Assembly (NCBI RefSeq): GCF_022829725.1
Contig: NZ_JAKSYG010000030.1
Span: 1 to 64,000 of the forward strand
Direction of reading: 5' to 3'
Source: Methylobacterium sp. E-005
Lineage (GTDB): Bacteria; Pseudomonadota; Alphaproteobacteria; Rhizobiales; Beijerinckiaceae
DNA length: 64,000 bases
Below the pieces are notes generated by a model that made no database searches, was not told where the DNA came from, and worked only from the letters and a program-made list of their open reading frames with translations. Below, piece after piece: positions 8,313-20,538 of the stretch. The first letter of the stretch is position 1; each line of letters begins with the position of its first letter. The translations under genes were made by a program, and so were the position numbers.

Positions 8313-9389
8313 CTAGGTCGCGCGGGCGAGTTCTTCCGCATCGCGGCCGACCAGCGCGTTGAGCCGCGTCACGCCCGCCCGGTCCATTCGCTCCAGCAAA
8401 CCCGCCTTGATCCGGCCGACGAGTCCCGGCCCGTCATAGACAAGCGCCGAGTAGAGCTGGACGAGGCTCGCGCCGGCCAGGATCTTGGTCCAGGCGGCCT
8501 CGGCCGAATCGACACCGCCGACCCCGATCAGCGGGAGGTCATGTCCGAGGCGCAGGCGCGCCTGGGCCAGCATCCGCGTCGCCGGCCCGAACAGCGGTCG
8601 GCCGGAGAGTCCACCGGTCTCCCGGGCGAGCCCCTGCTCAACCAGGCTCGCGGGCCGCGCCACGGTGGTGTTCGACACGACGAGCGCCTGCACGCCCCGG
8701 CGGCGGGCGGTCGCACAGACGGCATCGAGGGCGTCGAGCGCCATATCGGGGGCGATCTTCAGCAGGATCGCCGCCCCGGCGCCGGTCGCGTCCCGGGCCT
8801 CGACCGTGCGGGCGAGCAACTCGTCGAGGAACGCCTCGCCCTGGAGATCGCGCAGCCCCGGCGTGTTCGGCGAGGAGACATTGACGGTGACGAAATCCAC
8901 CAGCGGCGCCAGGGTGGATGTGCAGGCGGCGTAATCGGCGAGGCGGTCGGTTGAGTCCTTGTTGGCCCCGATATTGACGCCGACGATGCCGGGCCGGCCC
9001 GCCCGGGCGCGCAATCGGGCCGCCACGACCGTCAGCCCCTCGCTGTTCAGGCCGTAGCGGTTGATCACCGCCCGGTCGGCGGCGAGGCGGAACACCCGCG
9101 GCTGCGGGTTGCCCGGCTGCGGCCGCGGCACCACGCCGCCGACCTCCACGAATCCGAAACCGAGGCCGAGCAGCGCGTCCGGGATTCGGGCGCCCTTATC
9201 GAAGCCGGCAGCCAGACCGACCGGGTTGGGGAACCGACATCCGAGGAGGTCGACGGCCAAGCGTGGATCGTCCTGAGCCGGGCTTGGAGCCGGCAGGAGC
9301 GCCAGGGCGCGCAGGGTCAGGTCGTGCGCGCGCTCCGCGTCGAGGCGATGGAGCAGCGGCCGTACCAACGGGAAGGCGGCGCCGATCAT
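8313..9389 (-). CDS. pyrD: Dihydroorotate dehydrogenase (quinone), class 2
   Basis: This 358-residue enzyme catalyses oxidation of dihydroorotate to orotate in pyrimidine synthesis, passing electrons to quinone at the inner membrane face. Class 2 features are the N-terminal amphipathic extension ([22 protein letters not shown]), the FMN-site [20 protein letters not shown], the catalytic-serine loop [14 protein letters not shown], and the phosphate-binding [12 protein letters not shown] and [16 protein letters not shown]. The ATG at 9389 overlaps the stop of the upstream DUF952 gene (ATGA), so the two are coupled. The reading frame is open further upstream, but those codons overlap the DUF952 gene and do not resemble PyrD. 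Confidence 0.96.
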   Translation of the reverse strand: MIGAAFPLVRPLLHRLDAERAHDLTLRALALLPAPSPAQDDPRLAVDLLGCRFPNPVGLAAGFDKGARIPDALLGLGFGFVEVGGVVPRPQPGNPQPRVFRLAADRAVINRYGLNSEGLTVVAARLRARAGRPGIVGVNIGANKDSTDRLADYAACTSTLAPLVDFVTVNVSSPNTPGLRDLQGEAFLDELLARTVEARDATGAGAAILLKIAPDMALDALDAVCATARRRGVQALVVSNTTVARPASLVEQGLARETGGLSGRPLFGPATRMLAQARLRLGHDLPLIGVGGVDSAEAAWTKILAGASLVQLYSALVYDGPGLVGRIKAGLLERMDRAGVTRLNALVGRDAEELARAT

Positions 9390-9736
9390 GCCGGCAGGAG
9401 CCCGGCCGGCAGGATGTGGCGGCCATCCGCGCCGAGCGGTAGGGCGTCCACGGAGGTCACGGCGTCGAGGGACAGCGGGCCGTAGAGATGAGGGAACAGA
9501 TCGCCGCCCCGGGAGGGCTCGTAGCGCAGGGCATCGCCGAGGGCTTCCGCGTCGATGGCGATCAGGAGCAGGTTGTCCTGCCCGGCGAAGTGGCGGGCTG
9601 CTGTCTCCGCCGCCTGCGCCGCCGTGGAGAAATGGATGAAGCCATCCTGGCGGTCGATCGGCGCGCCTGTGAATTGACCCGCGGCCTCGGCCTCGCGCCA
9701 CAGGGGGCGCGGACAGATCTTGTAGATGAGCGCCAT
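9386..9736 (-). CDS. DUF952 domain protein
   Basis: This 116-residue protein matches the DUF952 family through its [15 protein letters not shown] start, the DGFIHFST core, a [15 protein letters not shown] strand, and the [18 protein letters not shown] region. The family has been related structurally to the ADP-ribosyltransferase fold, but no activity is established. It is translationally coupled to pyrD by an ATGA overlap, an arrangement I recall as common in alphaproteobacteria, so a link with pyrimidine metabolism is possible but unproven. Confidence 0.85.
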   Translation of the reverse strand: MALIYKICPRPLWREAEAAGQFTGAPIDRQDGFIHFSTAAQAAETAARHFAGQDNLLLIAIDAEALGDALRYEPSRGGDLFPHLYGPLSLDAVTSVDALPLGADGRHILPAGLLPA

Positions 9737-10048
9737 CGAAGCTCCCCGGAACCGTCGCGTGAATAGAGGGGGCGCCGGCCTGCGGCAACACCGGCACGCC
9801 GCTTATTCGAGGAGCGATTGCAATCTGCGGTCTGTAGTTCTACTTTCCTACGATTAGGTGGTGCGTCACAGAGCAGCGTCCGGGCAGGGTGTTCGGCGCC
9901 TGACCGTGCAAGGTCTGTTGTTTCCGTGCGTAACCGCTGGGTGTTGACCCTGCCCGGCGGGATCACGTCCTCGCGCACCCAAGACAGCCAGCCCTCAGCT
10001 GGCGGGCCGGGGTGCCGGCCCGGTCAGGGTCAAGCCTTCGAGACCGCC
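9737..10048. other. Gene-free stretch between divergent DUF952-pyrD and S24 regulator
   Basis: About 310 bases without a convincing gene, although the frame of the regulator stays open back to 9818. It must hold two divergent promoters. A TTGACC that could serve as a -35 element lies at 9944-9949, but no clear -10 follows. No operator repeat was recognised. Confidence 0.4.
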
Positions 10049-10681
10049 ATGCTGTCGCACGAGCAGATCTGGAACGCCATCGACCGGCTCGCCGAACGGC
10101 ATGGCTATTCGGCCTCCGGGCTCGCCCGCCGCGCCGGTCTCGACGCGACGAGCTTCAACCGCTCCAAGCGTGTGGGTGCCGATGGCCGGAAGCGCTGGCC
10201 CTCGACCGAATCGGTCTCGAAGGTTCTGGCCGCCACGGGTTCCAGCCTGGACGAGTTCCTGCGGCTGATCGAGGCCCGGGAGATCCCGGCCCGCACCATG
10301 GTGCCGCTGATCGGCCTGACCCAGGCCGGTGCCGGCCGCCTGTTTACCGACGAGGGCATGCCCACCGGCGGCGCGGGTTGGGAGGAGATCGAGTTTCCCG
10401 ATCTCGGCGAGGAGCGGGCCTTCGCGCTGGAGATCCAGGGCGATTCGATGCTGCCTTTGTTCCGCGACGGCGACGTGCTGATCGTCTCGCCCACCGCCAG
10501 CGTGCGCAAGGGTGATCGCGTCGTGGTTCGCCTGCACGGGGGCGAGGTTCTGGCGAAGGAATTGAAGCGGCGCACGGCGCGGACCGTCGAACTCGCATCG
10601 CTGAATCCGGAGCACGAGGATCGGATCCTGAACCTCGGCGAGATCGCCTGGATGGCTCGGGTGATGTGGGTGCGGCAGTAG
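10049..10681 (+). CDS. HTH transcriptional regulator with LexA-like S24 peptidase domain
   Basis: This 210-residue protein joins an N-terminal helix-turn-helix (residues 8-72; YSASGLARRAGLDATSFNRSKR) to a C-terminal LexA/CI-type domain. The S24 serine is Ser133 in GDSMLP and the lysine is Lys154 in RKGDRVVVR. Ala-Gly pairs at 93-94 and 95-96 (TQAGAG) sit where the self-cleavage site of LexA relatives lies. It is therefore a candidate RecA-responsive or constitutive repressor. No phage genes surround it, so it is a chromosomal regulator rather than a prophage repressor. ATG 10049 is chosen because it immediately precedes the HTH; the earlier in-frame ATG gives unrelated residues. Confidence 0.88.
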   Translation: MLSHEQIWNAIDRLAERHGYSASGLARRAGLDATSFNRSKRVGADGRKRWPSTESVSKVLAATGSSLDEFLRLIEAREIPARTMVPLIGLTQAGAGRLFTDEGMPTGGAGWEEIEFPDLGEERAFALEIQGDSMLPLFRDGDVLIVSPTASVRKGDRVVVRLHGGEVLAKELKRRTARTVELASLNPEHEDRILNLGEIAWMARVMWVRQ

Positions 10682-10795
10682 ACGTTTCGGCACAGCCCGG
10701 GGGCGTGATCGCGAGCGGCGGCTTGGCCGCGGCGGCGTTCGCCGCTATCGCTGGCCCGTCGCGGGCCTTCCGCATCCGCTGAGCGCGAACGCAGC

Positions 10796-11893
10796 ATGGC
10801 GCAGCCCGGAATGGATCCCAATGCCCAAGCCTATGCGCCACTGACGCAAGAGGCCCAAGCCCTCTTCGACGCCCTGCCCACACCGAGCCTGCTCCTCGGT
10901 GCGCAGGGCCGGATCCACCACGTCAATTCCGCCCTTGAACGCCTGACGGGCCACCCGGCCGAGGCACTCATCCGGCGGGGATTCGACCTCATCCAAACGC
11001 CGCATACGGCCGCGCTCGATCCCGCCCACGACGGCGCGCAGGAGTTTGCGGCGCTGCGCGCCGACGGGACGAGTTACTGGGCGTGCCTGACCACGGCGCC
11101 GCTGCCCGGCACGCCGTTCCGGGTCGGCCAGATCCTCGACGTCACGACGCGTCGCGAGGCCGAGGGCGCGCTCGCCCTGTCCCGGCAGCGCGAGGCGCTG
11201 GGGCTCCTGACCAACAGCGTCGCCCACGAGTTCAACAATTTCCTGCAGATCCTGATCGGCTACATCGACGGTCTGAAGCGCCGCCTCGGCGATCGCCAGG
11301 AACCCTTCATCCAGCGGGCCATCTCCCGTTCGGCCGACGCCACCGAGCGGGCGGCCATCCTGACGCGCCACCTCCTGGCCTATTCCCGCCGCATCGCGCC
11401 GGAGGTGCGGGCGGTCGATCTCAACGCCATCCTGGCCGATCTGGCAGACCGCATCGCACCCGATCTGCCCAGCGGGATCCGGCTCAACGTGGCGCCCACC
11501 GCCGGCCTGCCGCAGGCCATCAGCAATCCGACCCAGATCGAATTCGCCGTCCGACACCTCGTCACCAATGCCTGCGAGGCCATGCCGTCCGGTGGCACCC
11601 TGACGCTCGCGACCTTCCGGGTCGATCCCGGCGACCGGGCGATGCAGCAGCCAGGTGCCGGCAGCGTCGGAATCCTGGTGGCCGATACGGGACAGGGCAT
11701 GTCACCCGAGATGCTGGCCCGGGCGCTCGCGCCGTTTCAGACCAGCCACGAGGCCGGGCGCGGCGCCGGCCTCGCGATCGTCCACGGCCTGATGAAGCGC
11801 CAGAACGGAACCATCACCCTGGACAGCCGGACCGGCGGGGGGACCGAGGTGCGGCTGTCCTTTCCGGCGGCACCGGACCGGACGCTCCACTGA
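10796..11893 (+). CDS. Soluble PAS-domain sensor histidine kinase
   Basis: This 365-residue kinase has a PAS domain (about residues 20-115), a HisKA H-box with phosphoacceptor His144 (SVAHEFNNFLQIL), and a HATPase_c domain with N-box VTNACEAM, G1 VADTGQGM and G2 GRGAGLAIVHGLM. The HEFNN form of the H-box is typical of NtrB/CckA-like kinases. No membrane helix is present, so it senses a cytoplasmic signal. No receiver or response regulator is fused or adjacent, making it an orphan kinase. A second ATG at 10811 could be the true start. It lies 114 bases after the S24 regulator on the same strand. Confidence 0.88.
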   Translation: MAQPGMDPNAQAYAPLTQEAQALFDALPTPSLLLGAQGRIHHVNSALERLTGHPAEALIRRGFDLIQTPHTAALDPAHDGAQEFAALRADGTSYWACLTTAPLPGTPFRVGQILDVTTRREAEGALALSRQREALGLLTNSVAHEFNNFLQILIGYIDGLKRRLGDRQEPFIQRAISRSADATERAAILTRHLLAYSRRIAPEVRAVDLNAILADLADRIAPDLPSGIRLNVAPTAGLPQAISNPTQIEFAVRHLVTNACEAMPSGGTLTLATFRVDPGDRAMQQPGAGSVGILVADTGQGMSPEMLARALAPFQTSHEAGRGAGLAIVHGLMKRQNGTITLDSRTGGGTEVRLSFPAAPDRTLH

Positions 11894-11990
11894 ACACGCG
11901 GGTTTCGCGCGGCCGGTGGGAGGCCCTGGTCCATCCCCCTCCGACGGTCGCCGGCGTCGGCGGACATGCACCCGCGCGACGCGCGACCCG

Positions 11991-12275
11991 CTACCGACGC
12001 CGGTAGACGTCATCGCCCTCGACGCGGTCATAGACCCCATGGCCGGTTCTGGCGCGATAGGCGCCGCCGGCGATCGAGCCCGGCGTCGGCGGCGTACCGG
12101 GCTGGGCGAAACTCGTCTCGGGCCGATAGGCCGGGCCCCAGCCGATCTCCTCGTCGCCCGCGGGATCCTTCCCGGGAAAGCCTGTGACGTAACCGGTGCT
12201 CTGCGCCAGCGCTGGCGTCGCGGCGAGGCCGAGCGTGGTTGCGAGGATGACGCGCCGCATTGTCCTGGATCGCAT
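11991..12275 (-). CDS. Small exported protein, unknown function
   Basis: This 94-residue protein has an export signal (MRRVILATTLGLAATPALAQ with an ALA-Q cleavage site near residue 25). A short mature domain follows, rich in Gly, Pro, Tyr and charged residues (FPGKDPAGDEEIGWGPAY; GAYRARTGHGVYDRVEGDDVYRRR at the end). No family was recognised. The frame is open to 12365, but ATG 12275 has a GGAG site 11 bases upstream, while the next ATG (12260) has its AGGA only two bases away. It is convergent with the histidine kinase. Confidence 0.65.
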   Translation of the reverse strand: MRSRTMRRVILATTLGLAATPALAQSTGYVTGFPGKDPAGDEEIGWGPAYRPETSFAQPGTPPTPGSIAGGAYRARTGHGVYDRVEGDDVYRRR

Positions 12276-12452
12276 GGGCCGTATGCTCCGTGGGTGATCC
12301 GCCGAACGGATCGTCTGTGGCGTAAACCCATCCCCCCGGCGCGGGTTTGCAGGGCGTGCAGTCATGCCGCGGCCCTGACGGGCCCCGTCCCCGGGAGGGC
12401 TTCATTGCCCGGGCGGAGGAGTTCGTGGCATCGGCGCGGAGACGCGGGCGTC

Positions 12453-12707
12453 ATGGAAGATTGGAAGGCTGGGTTCCGAGCCGAGTTGCGCGCCATCGCG
12501 ATCGCCACCGGCGATGCGGCCTCGGCGCAGTTGCCGGGCCTGCTGCGACGCCTCCAACGGCATCAGGCGGGGCTCGCCGGTAACCCGATCCTGGGTCTCT
12601 ACAGGCGTTGGCGCATCCGCAGCCTCGCCCGCGCCGTCGCAGATGCACGCTGGCATGCCGAGCAGGGGCGGATGGCCCGCCTCGGCGGCATCGATCCACG
12701 ACGTTAG
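12453..12707 (+). CDS. Small basic protein, unknown function
   Basis: This 84-residue protein (MEDWKAGFRAELRAIAIATGD...) is Arg- and Ala-rich and predicted to be helical, with no signal peptide or membrane segment. Third codon positions are strongly G/C, as in neighbouring genes, which supports coding. A GGAG lies about 11 bases upstream of the ATG. No family was recognised. It lies between the exported protein gene and the PleC-like kinase, on the opposite strand to both. Confidence 0.5.
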   Translation: MEDWKAGFRAELRAIAIATGDAASAQLPGLLRRLQRHQAGLAGNPILGLYRRWRIRSLARAVADARWHAEQGRMARLGGIDPRR

Positions 12708-12797
12708 AGCGCTCTCCGCGCTGAACTGGACACCGGTTCGACGCGCCGCAATGCGCCACCGCGAAGGCCTACAGCCGCGCTCGACGCGACCGGCCCG

Positions 12798-15152
<2,355 letters not shown>

Positions 15153-15329
15153 GGCCGAACCTCGCCCGTGGGAACTGTGAACCGGACGGAGCGCTCGGCC
15201 CCCCGAATCTGGGTTAATACAATCATCCCGGGGGGCGGTTTGTCCACGGCTTTTTTACCATACGGGCTTGACCGTTGCCGCCTGTTGCACCGCCGCAAAA
15301 GAATCAATTTCTACCGTGGATGCAACTAC

Positions 15330-17951
15330 TTAGCCGCCTCCCAGGGTGCGTGCGAGGATGTCGGCCGTGTCCCGGGAGAGACCCGGGATCGCCTTGATCC
15401 CGTTGAGCATTTCGGCGGCTTTGGCGGCGCGCGATTTTTCCAGCCGACGCCAGGATCCGAAGGCCGTGAGCATCCGCGCGGCAACCTGCGGATTGGTCGA
15501 GTCGAGGGCCGCGACGATCCTGGCCACACACGAAAATCCAGCGCCGTCGCGCCGCGCGAACTGGGTCGGGTTGCCGAACGCGAAGCTCCCGATCAGCGCG
15601 CGCACCCGATTCGGGTTGGTGAGCGTGAAGGCGGGGTGCTGCTGCAGCCGGGTGATTCGCTCCAGCGTCCCGTCCTCGGGAATCTGGGCCTGGATGGCGA
15701 ACCACTTGTCGAGGACCAGGGGCTCGTCGGCGTAGCGCGCCGCGAACTCGTCCAGAGCCGTCTCCCGGGTCTGGCCCGGGATCAGCGCCAGGGTGGCCAG
15801 CGCGGCGAGGCGGTCGGTCATGTTGGTGGCACCCGCCAGACGCTCGGCGGCCCGCGCGGCGCCGGCCTCAGGATCGCCCGCTGCGATCAGATCGAGGGCG
15901 GCGTTGCGGAGCGACCGGCGCCCGGCCGAAGCGGCATCGGGGCTGTAGGGGGCGCCCGCGACCGGGGCGAGGGCGGCGTCGATCCGTTCCAGGCGCGGGC
16001 GCAAGGCCTGGCCCAGATACGCCCGCAGGTCGAAGCGCGCCCGGTGGATCGCGTCGGGATCGACATCGGCCGGAAGGGCGTCGGCGGCCTCACCCTCGCT
16101 CGGCAAGGCCAGCACCAGGGCCGCGAAGGCCGGATCGGCCAGCGCCTCGCCGTCGAGGAAGCGCCCCAGCGCCTCCGCGAAGGCCTCCCTGCGGCCGGTA
16201 TCGGGTTCGAGGATCAGTCGCAGGGCGACGTCCTGGGCGGCCTGCCAGCGGTTGAAGGGGTCGCTGTCATGAGCCAGGAGGCGCATGCGCTGCGCGTCGG
16301 TGAGCGCGAGGTCGAGGCGCACCGGGGCCGAGAAATCGCGCAGCACCGAGGGGACGGGCTCCTCAGAGACACCCTCGAAGACGATCTCGGCCTCCGGGCC
16401 GTCGAGGACGAACACGCCGTCCCGCACCGGCGCGGCGGTGGCACCCGTGAGGGGTCCCGAAGCGCCGATGAGGCCGAGGGCGACCGGGATCACCAGGGGT
16501 GGCCCCTCCTGCCCATCCGCGTCGGGCAGGCTCTGTGCGAGCCGTAGGGTGTAGCGGGCGACCTGCGGATCGTAGCGGCCGGAAACCGAGAGGCGCGGCG
16601 TGCCGGGGCGCTCGTACCAGCGGGCGAAGACCGACAGGTCGCGCCCGGTGACGGTCGCGAAGGCCGCGAGAAAACTCTCGACGGTGGCGGCGCGCCCGTC
16701 ATTGTCGGCGAAGTACCGGTCCATGCCGGCCCGGAACGCCTCGGCGCCGATCAGCGCGCGCAGCATTCGGACGATCTCGGCGCCCTTGTCGTAGACGGTG
16801 GCCGTGTAGAAGTTGTTGATCTCTGCATAGGCCCTGGGCCGCACGGGATGGCGCAGAGGCCCGGCATCCTCGGGGAACTGGCGCGCCCGCAGCGAACGCA
16901 CCTCGGCGATCCGGTGTACCGGCCGGGAGCGCATATCCGAGGAGAACTCCTGGTCGCGAAAGACCGTCAGGCCCTCTTTGAGACAGAGCTGGAACCAGTC
17001 CCGGCAGGTCACCCGGTTGCCCGACCAGTTGTGGAAGTACTCGTGCGCGATGATCGCCTCGATGGCGGCGTAGTCGCCATCCGTCGCTGTCTCGGGGCTC
17101 GCCAGCACGTATTTGTCGTTAAAGACGTTGAGCCCCTTGTTCTCCATGGCGCCCATGTTGAAGTCCGACACGGCCACGACGTTGAACAGATCGAGATCAT
17201 AGGGACGGCCGAACGCCGTCTCATCCCAGGCCATGGAGCGGATCACGGCATCGAGCGCGTAACCTGCGCGGGACTCCTTGCCGGGCTCGACATAGACCGC
17301 GCAGGTGACGGCACGGCCCTCCATCGTTGTGAAGGGGGCCTCGACCGTCCCGAGCCGACCGCCGACGAGGGCGAACAGGTAGGCGGGCTTCGGGTGCGGA
17401 TCGTGCCAGACCGCGAAGTGCCGATCAGTGCCGACGGGACCGGACTCGACGAGATTGCCGTTGCCGAGCAGCACCGGCGCCTCGGCCCGGTCAGCCTCGA
17501 TCCGCGTGGTGTAGACCGCCATGACGTCGGGGCGGTCGAGGAAATAGGTGATGCGACGGAAGCCGTCCGCCTCGCATTGGGTGCAGTAGACGCCGCTCGA
17601 TCGGTACAGCCCCATCAGCTTGGTGTTGGCGGTGGGGTCGATTTCGGTGACGAGCCGCAGGGTGAAGGGCTCTCGGGGCGGGGCGCGCAGGCTCAGGCCC
17701 GCCGGGGAGGCCGTGTAGGCGTCCGGCGCGAGCGCCACGCCGTCAAGGGCCACCGAGACCAGCCGCAGGTCGTCGCCGTCGAGGTTCAGGGGCGCGGCCG
17801 GAACGCCGGCGGGGTTCGGGCGCAGCGCCAGGGTCGCGTCGATCCGGGTGGCGTGCGGATCGAGGCGGATGTCGAGGTCGACCCGGTCGATCAGGTAATC
17901 GCTGGGCCGATACTCCTCCAGGCGGATCAGCGGCGGCGTCTCGGTGCGCAT
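15330..17951 (-). CDS. pepN: Aminopeptidase N (M1 family zinc metalloprotease)
   Basis: This 873-residue cytoplasmic enzyme removes N-terminal residues from peptides. It carries the M1 exopeptidase motif GAMENKG near residue 265 and the zinc motif HEYFHNW (first His near residue 302) with the downstream KEGLTVFRDQEF glutamate. The C-terminal armadillo-like half ends in helical repeats (RRLEKSRAAKAAEMLNGI). Length matches the gammaproteobacterial-type PepN (about 870-890). The start ATG at 17951 begins with RLEEYRPSDYLIDRVDL, which aligns with the family N-terminus. It is transcribed alone, divergently from gloA. Confidence 0.95.
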   Translation of the reverse strand: MRTETPPLIRLEEYRPSDYLIDRVDLDIRLDPHATRIDATLALRPNPAGVPAAPLNLDGDDLRLVSVALDGVALAPDAYTASPAGLSLRAPPREPFTLRLVTEIDPTANTKLMGLYRSSGVYCTQCEADGFRRITYFLDRPDVMAVYTTRIEADRAEAPVLLGNGNLVESGPVGTDRHFAVWHDPHPKPAYLFALVGGRLGTVEAPFTTMEGRAVTCAVYVEPGKESRAGYALDAVIRSMAWDETAFGRPYDLDLFNVVAVSDFNMGAMENKGLNVFNDKYVLASPETATDGDYAAIEAIIAHEYFHNWSGNRVTCRDWFQLCLKEGLTVFRDQEFSSDMRSRPVHRIAEVRSLRARQFPEDAGPLRHPVRPRAYAEINNFYTATVYDKGAEIVRMLRALIGAEAFRAGMDRYFADNDGRAATVESFLAAFATVTGRDLSVFARWYERPGTPRLSVSGRYDPQVARYTLRLAQSLPDADGQEGPPLVIPVALGLIGASGPLTGATAAPVRDGVFVLDGPEAEIVFEGVSEEPVPSVLRDFSAPVRLDLALTDAQRMRLLAHDSDPFNRWQAAQDVALRLILEPDTGRREAFAEALGRFLDGEALADPAFAALVLALPSEGEAADALPADVDPDAIHRARFDLRAYLGQALRPRLERIDAALAPVAGAPYSPDAASAGRRSLRNAALDLIAAGDPEAGAARAAERLAGATNMTDRLAALATLALIPGQTRETALDEFAARYADEPLVLDKWFAIQAQIPEDGTLERITRLQQHPAFTLTNPNRVRALIGSFAFGNPTQFARRDGAGFSCVARIVAALDSTNPQVAARMLTAFGSWRRLEKSRAAKAAEMLNGIKAIPGLSRDTADILARTLGGG

Positions 17952-18176
17952 GCGGCTCTCACTCCGGGTGTTCGCGACGATCCCTTCTGGTCGCTCGGAG
18001 CGCCCGGCGCAACGCGCGCCCGCGCCGGGGCAGGTCGGAGCGGCGGCCCGTCCTGGCCTACCCGCAGTCCCGGAGCCGCTCTAGCTAGAAGCGCGATTGG
18101 CCGCCGCGGAGCCGGCCATCTTGGTTCTCCCCGGGGGCATTTGATGGCCCTCGCCGCAGCAGAGGAACGTCCCGCG

Positions 18177-18617
18177 ATGGAATACCTGCACACCATGGTC
18201 CGGGTGGCCGATCTCGACCGGGCGCTCGCTTTCTACGTCGACACGTTCGGCCTGCAGGAGGTCCGCCGCGTCGAGAACGAGAAGGGCCGCTTCACCCTGG
18301 TCTTCCTGGCCGCCCCCGGCGACGCCGCCCGGGCCAAGGAGACGCGATCGCCGCTTGTCGAGCTGACCTACAACTGGGATCCGGAAACCTATTCAGGGGG
18401 GCGCAATTTCGGGCACCTCGCTTATCAGGTCGACGACATCTACGCCTTCTGCGCCAAGCTCCGGGACAAGGGCGTGACCATCAACCGGCCGCCACGCGAC
18501 GGCTACATGGCCTTCGTGAAGTCGCCGGACGGCATCTCGATCGAGATCCTCCAGAAGGGCGGCGCCAAGGAGCCGCAGGAGCCCTGGACCTCCATGGAGA
18601 ACACCGGGACCTGGTGA
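18177..18617 (+). CDS. gloA: Lactoylglutathione lyase (glyoxalase I)
   Basis: This 146-residue VOC-fold enzyme isomerises the hemithioacetal of methylglyoxal and glutathione to S-lactoylglutathione. Four metal ligands can be assigned: His in YLHTMVRV, Glu in ELTYNWD, His in FGHLAYQVDD, and Glu in ISIEILQ. The short length suggests the bacterial Ni-type enzyme. An ATG at 18144 is in frame, but the ATG at 18177 has a GAGGA site ten bases upstream and begins exactly where family members begin. A stem-loop overlaps its stop codon, separating it from rnpB. Confidence 0.95.
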   Translation: MEYLHTMVRVADLDRALAFYVDTFGLQEVRRVENEKGRFTLVFLAAPGDAARAKETRSPLVELTYNWDPETYSGGRNFGHLAYQVDDIYAFCAKLRDKGVTINRPPRDGYMAFVKSPDGISIEILQKGGAKEPQEPWTSMENTGTW

Positions 18618-18640
18618 TCCGTCCTTGACCCGGACGGATC
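18616..18640 (+). terminator. Stem-loop at the end of gloA
   Basis: A perfect nine-base-pair stem (GATCCGTCC / GGACGGATC) with a seven-base loop begins within the gloA stop codon. No T-run follows, so it may protect the 3' end or terminate weakly before rnpB. Confidence 0.5.
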
Positions 18641-18660
18641 CGCGGGCGCATCTGCCCCCC

Positions 18661-19058
<398 letters not shown>

Positions 19059-19476
19059 ACCGCCGCCGGAAAATTGTGCTCGCGCAGGGCCTTAGCGGCG
19101 AGCCGCGTTGCCCATGCCGAATTTGGCGGTCGCGCATTTTCCAGCGCGGCACAAACCTTCGGTTAACCTTGCCGGGTTCAGATCGATCCGCGCGGCAGCG
19201 CCAAGCTTGTCCGTTGACGATCCTCCGAGGCCCATGATACCCGGCATCCTCCCGTCAACGGCGTGTATCGGATCGCCGGGCGCAACCTGCCTCGTTGCAG
19301 GGCCCGGCCGTGCGCGGCGTTTTGCGCATACCGCATCCGGTGCCGTTCCCGTCACGTGTGCCGCCCGCGTGCGGCCCGGCCCAGGGCACCATGAGACGCT
19401 TGAGCCGCATCCGCGTCCGGATTTCCGGACCGCGCCGCCATCTCGCCACCGGCCGCGCCGCTGCGCCGAGGCGCGC
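19059..19476. other. Leader region of the division cluster, no gene; mraZ absent
   Basis: About 420 bases between rnpB and rsmH carry no recognisable protein. The rsmH frame is open back to 19108 but those residues do not resemble RsmH or MraZ. A palindromic GGTTAACC lies at about 19161-19168, containing a TTAACC element of the kind seen at CtrA sites. The cluster promoter is presumably here. Confidence 0.5.
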
Positions 19477-20538
19477 ATGAACCGGCGGCGTCCCTTGCCG
19501 GTGGTGCCGGGTCCGGCAGCGGAGTCCTGCGCTGCAGCGCCGCACATCCCCGTCCTGCTCGACGAGGTCGCAGCGGCACTGCGGACCGAGGGCGGCCTCG
19601 CCATCGACGGCACGTTCGGAGCCGGCGGCTACACGCGCGCGCTGCTCGATCGCGATCCCGCCCTGCAGATCATCGCCATCGACCGCGACCCGAGTGCGAT
19701 CGCCGCGGGTCAACCCCTGGTCGCCGCATTCGGGGGACGCCTCCGACTGGTACCCGGTCGGTTCGGCGATCTGGACGCCCTCCTGCGCGCTGTGGGCGAG
19801 GCGCAGGCGGATCATGTCGTGCTCGATATCGGCGTCTCGTCGATGCAGCTCGACGCGCCGGAGCGCGGCTTCTCGTTCCGCAACGACGGTCCCCTCGACA
19901 TGCGCATGGGTAAGGACGGCCCCAGCGCCGCCGATCTCGTGAACGAGGCCGACGAGACGGTGCTGGCGGACATCATCTACCATTATGGCGAGGAGCGGCG
20001 TTCCCGGGCCGTGGCCCGGGCAATCCATGAGGCCCGCCGCCGCGGCCGGATCGAGACGACCGGTGAACTCGCTGAGCTGGTTGCGGGCGTCGTCCGGGCC
20101 GAGCCCGGGAGCCACATCCACCCGGCCACGCGGACCTTTCAGGGCCTGCGGATCGCCGTCAACGACGAGCTGGGCGAGCTGGTGCGGGCGCTGCACGCGG
20201 CCGAGCGGGTGCTCCGGCCCGGCGGCCGGCTCGCCGTCGTGACGTTCCATTCCCTGGAGGACCGGATCGTCAAGCAGTTCTTCGCCGCCCGCAGCGGCCG
20301 TTCGGCCCACGGCTCGCGCCACCTGCCGGGGGCGCCCGTCGAGGCCGTACGCAGCTTCAGCCTCGTCACCAAGGGGCCGGTCCTGCCGGGCGAGGCCGAG
20401 ACCGCGCGCAATCCCCGCGCCCGCTCGGCCAAGCTCCGCGCCGCGGAACGCACGGAATCCGACGTGCCGGAGCCGCTGGCGGCGCTGACCGCGCTCGCGA
20501 GCCTTCCCGAAGCCGCCCGCGGGGGCCACCGCCGATGA
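19477..20538 (+). CDS. rsmH: 16S rRNA (cytosine-1402-N4)-methyltransferase RsmH
   Basis: This 353-residue enzyme methylates N4 of C1402 in the 16S rRNA P-site using SAM. Motifs include HIPVLLDEV, the SAM-binding [51 protein letters not shown], and [13 protein letters not shown] near the C-terminus. The ATG at 19477 has a GAGG site and gives a normal family length. The long upstream extension (to 19108) is not used. Its last bases overlap ftsL (ATGA), so it heads the division operon. The symbol mraW is an older name. Confidence 0.96.
   Translation: MNRRRPLPVVPGPAAESCAAAPHIPVLLDEVAAALRTEGGLAIDGTFGAGGYTRALLDRDPALQIIAIDRDPSAIAAGQPLVAAFGGRLRLVPGRFGDLDALLRAVGEAQADHVVLDIGVSSMQLDAPERGFSFRNDGPLDMRMGKDGPSAADLVNEADETVLADIIYHYGEERRSRAVARAIHEARRRGRIETTGELAELVAGVVRAEPGSHIHPATRTFQGLRIAVNDELGELVRALHAAERVLRPGGRLAVVTFHSLEDRIVKQFFAARSGRSAHGSRHLPGAPVEAVRSFSLVTKGPVLPGEAETARNPRARSAKLRAAERTESDVPEPLAALTALASLPEAARGGHRR

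Noticed and set aside
5683-8316. An 877-codon open frame on the plus strand opposite the formate dehydrogenase gene
   Set aside because: High GC content opens long antisense frames. The translated residues are Arg/Gly/His-rich with no domain, whereas the minus strand encodes a complete molybdoenzyme.
10682-12707. S24 regulator, histidine kinase and small genes as a defence or mobile island
   Set aside because: Codon use matches neighbours, no integrase or direct repeats are present, and the genes have ordinary chromosomal neighbours.
19108-19476. Possible N-terminal extension of RsmH or an upstream mraZ
   Set aside because: The residues resemble neither family and RsmH is full length from 19477.
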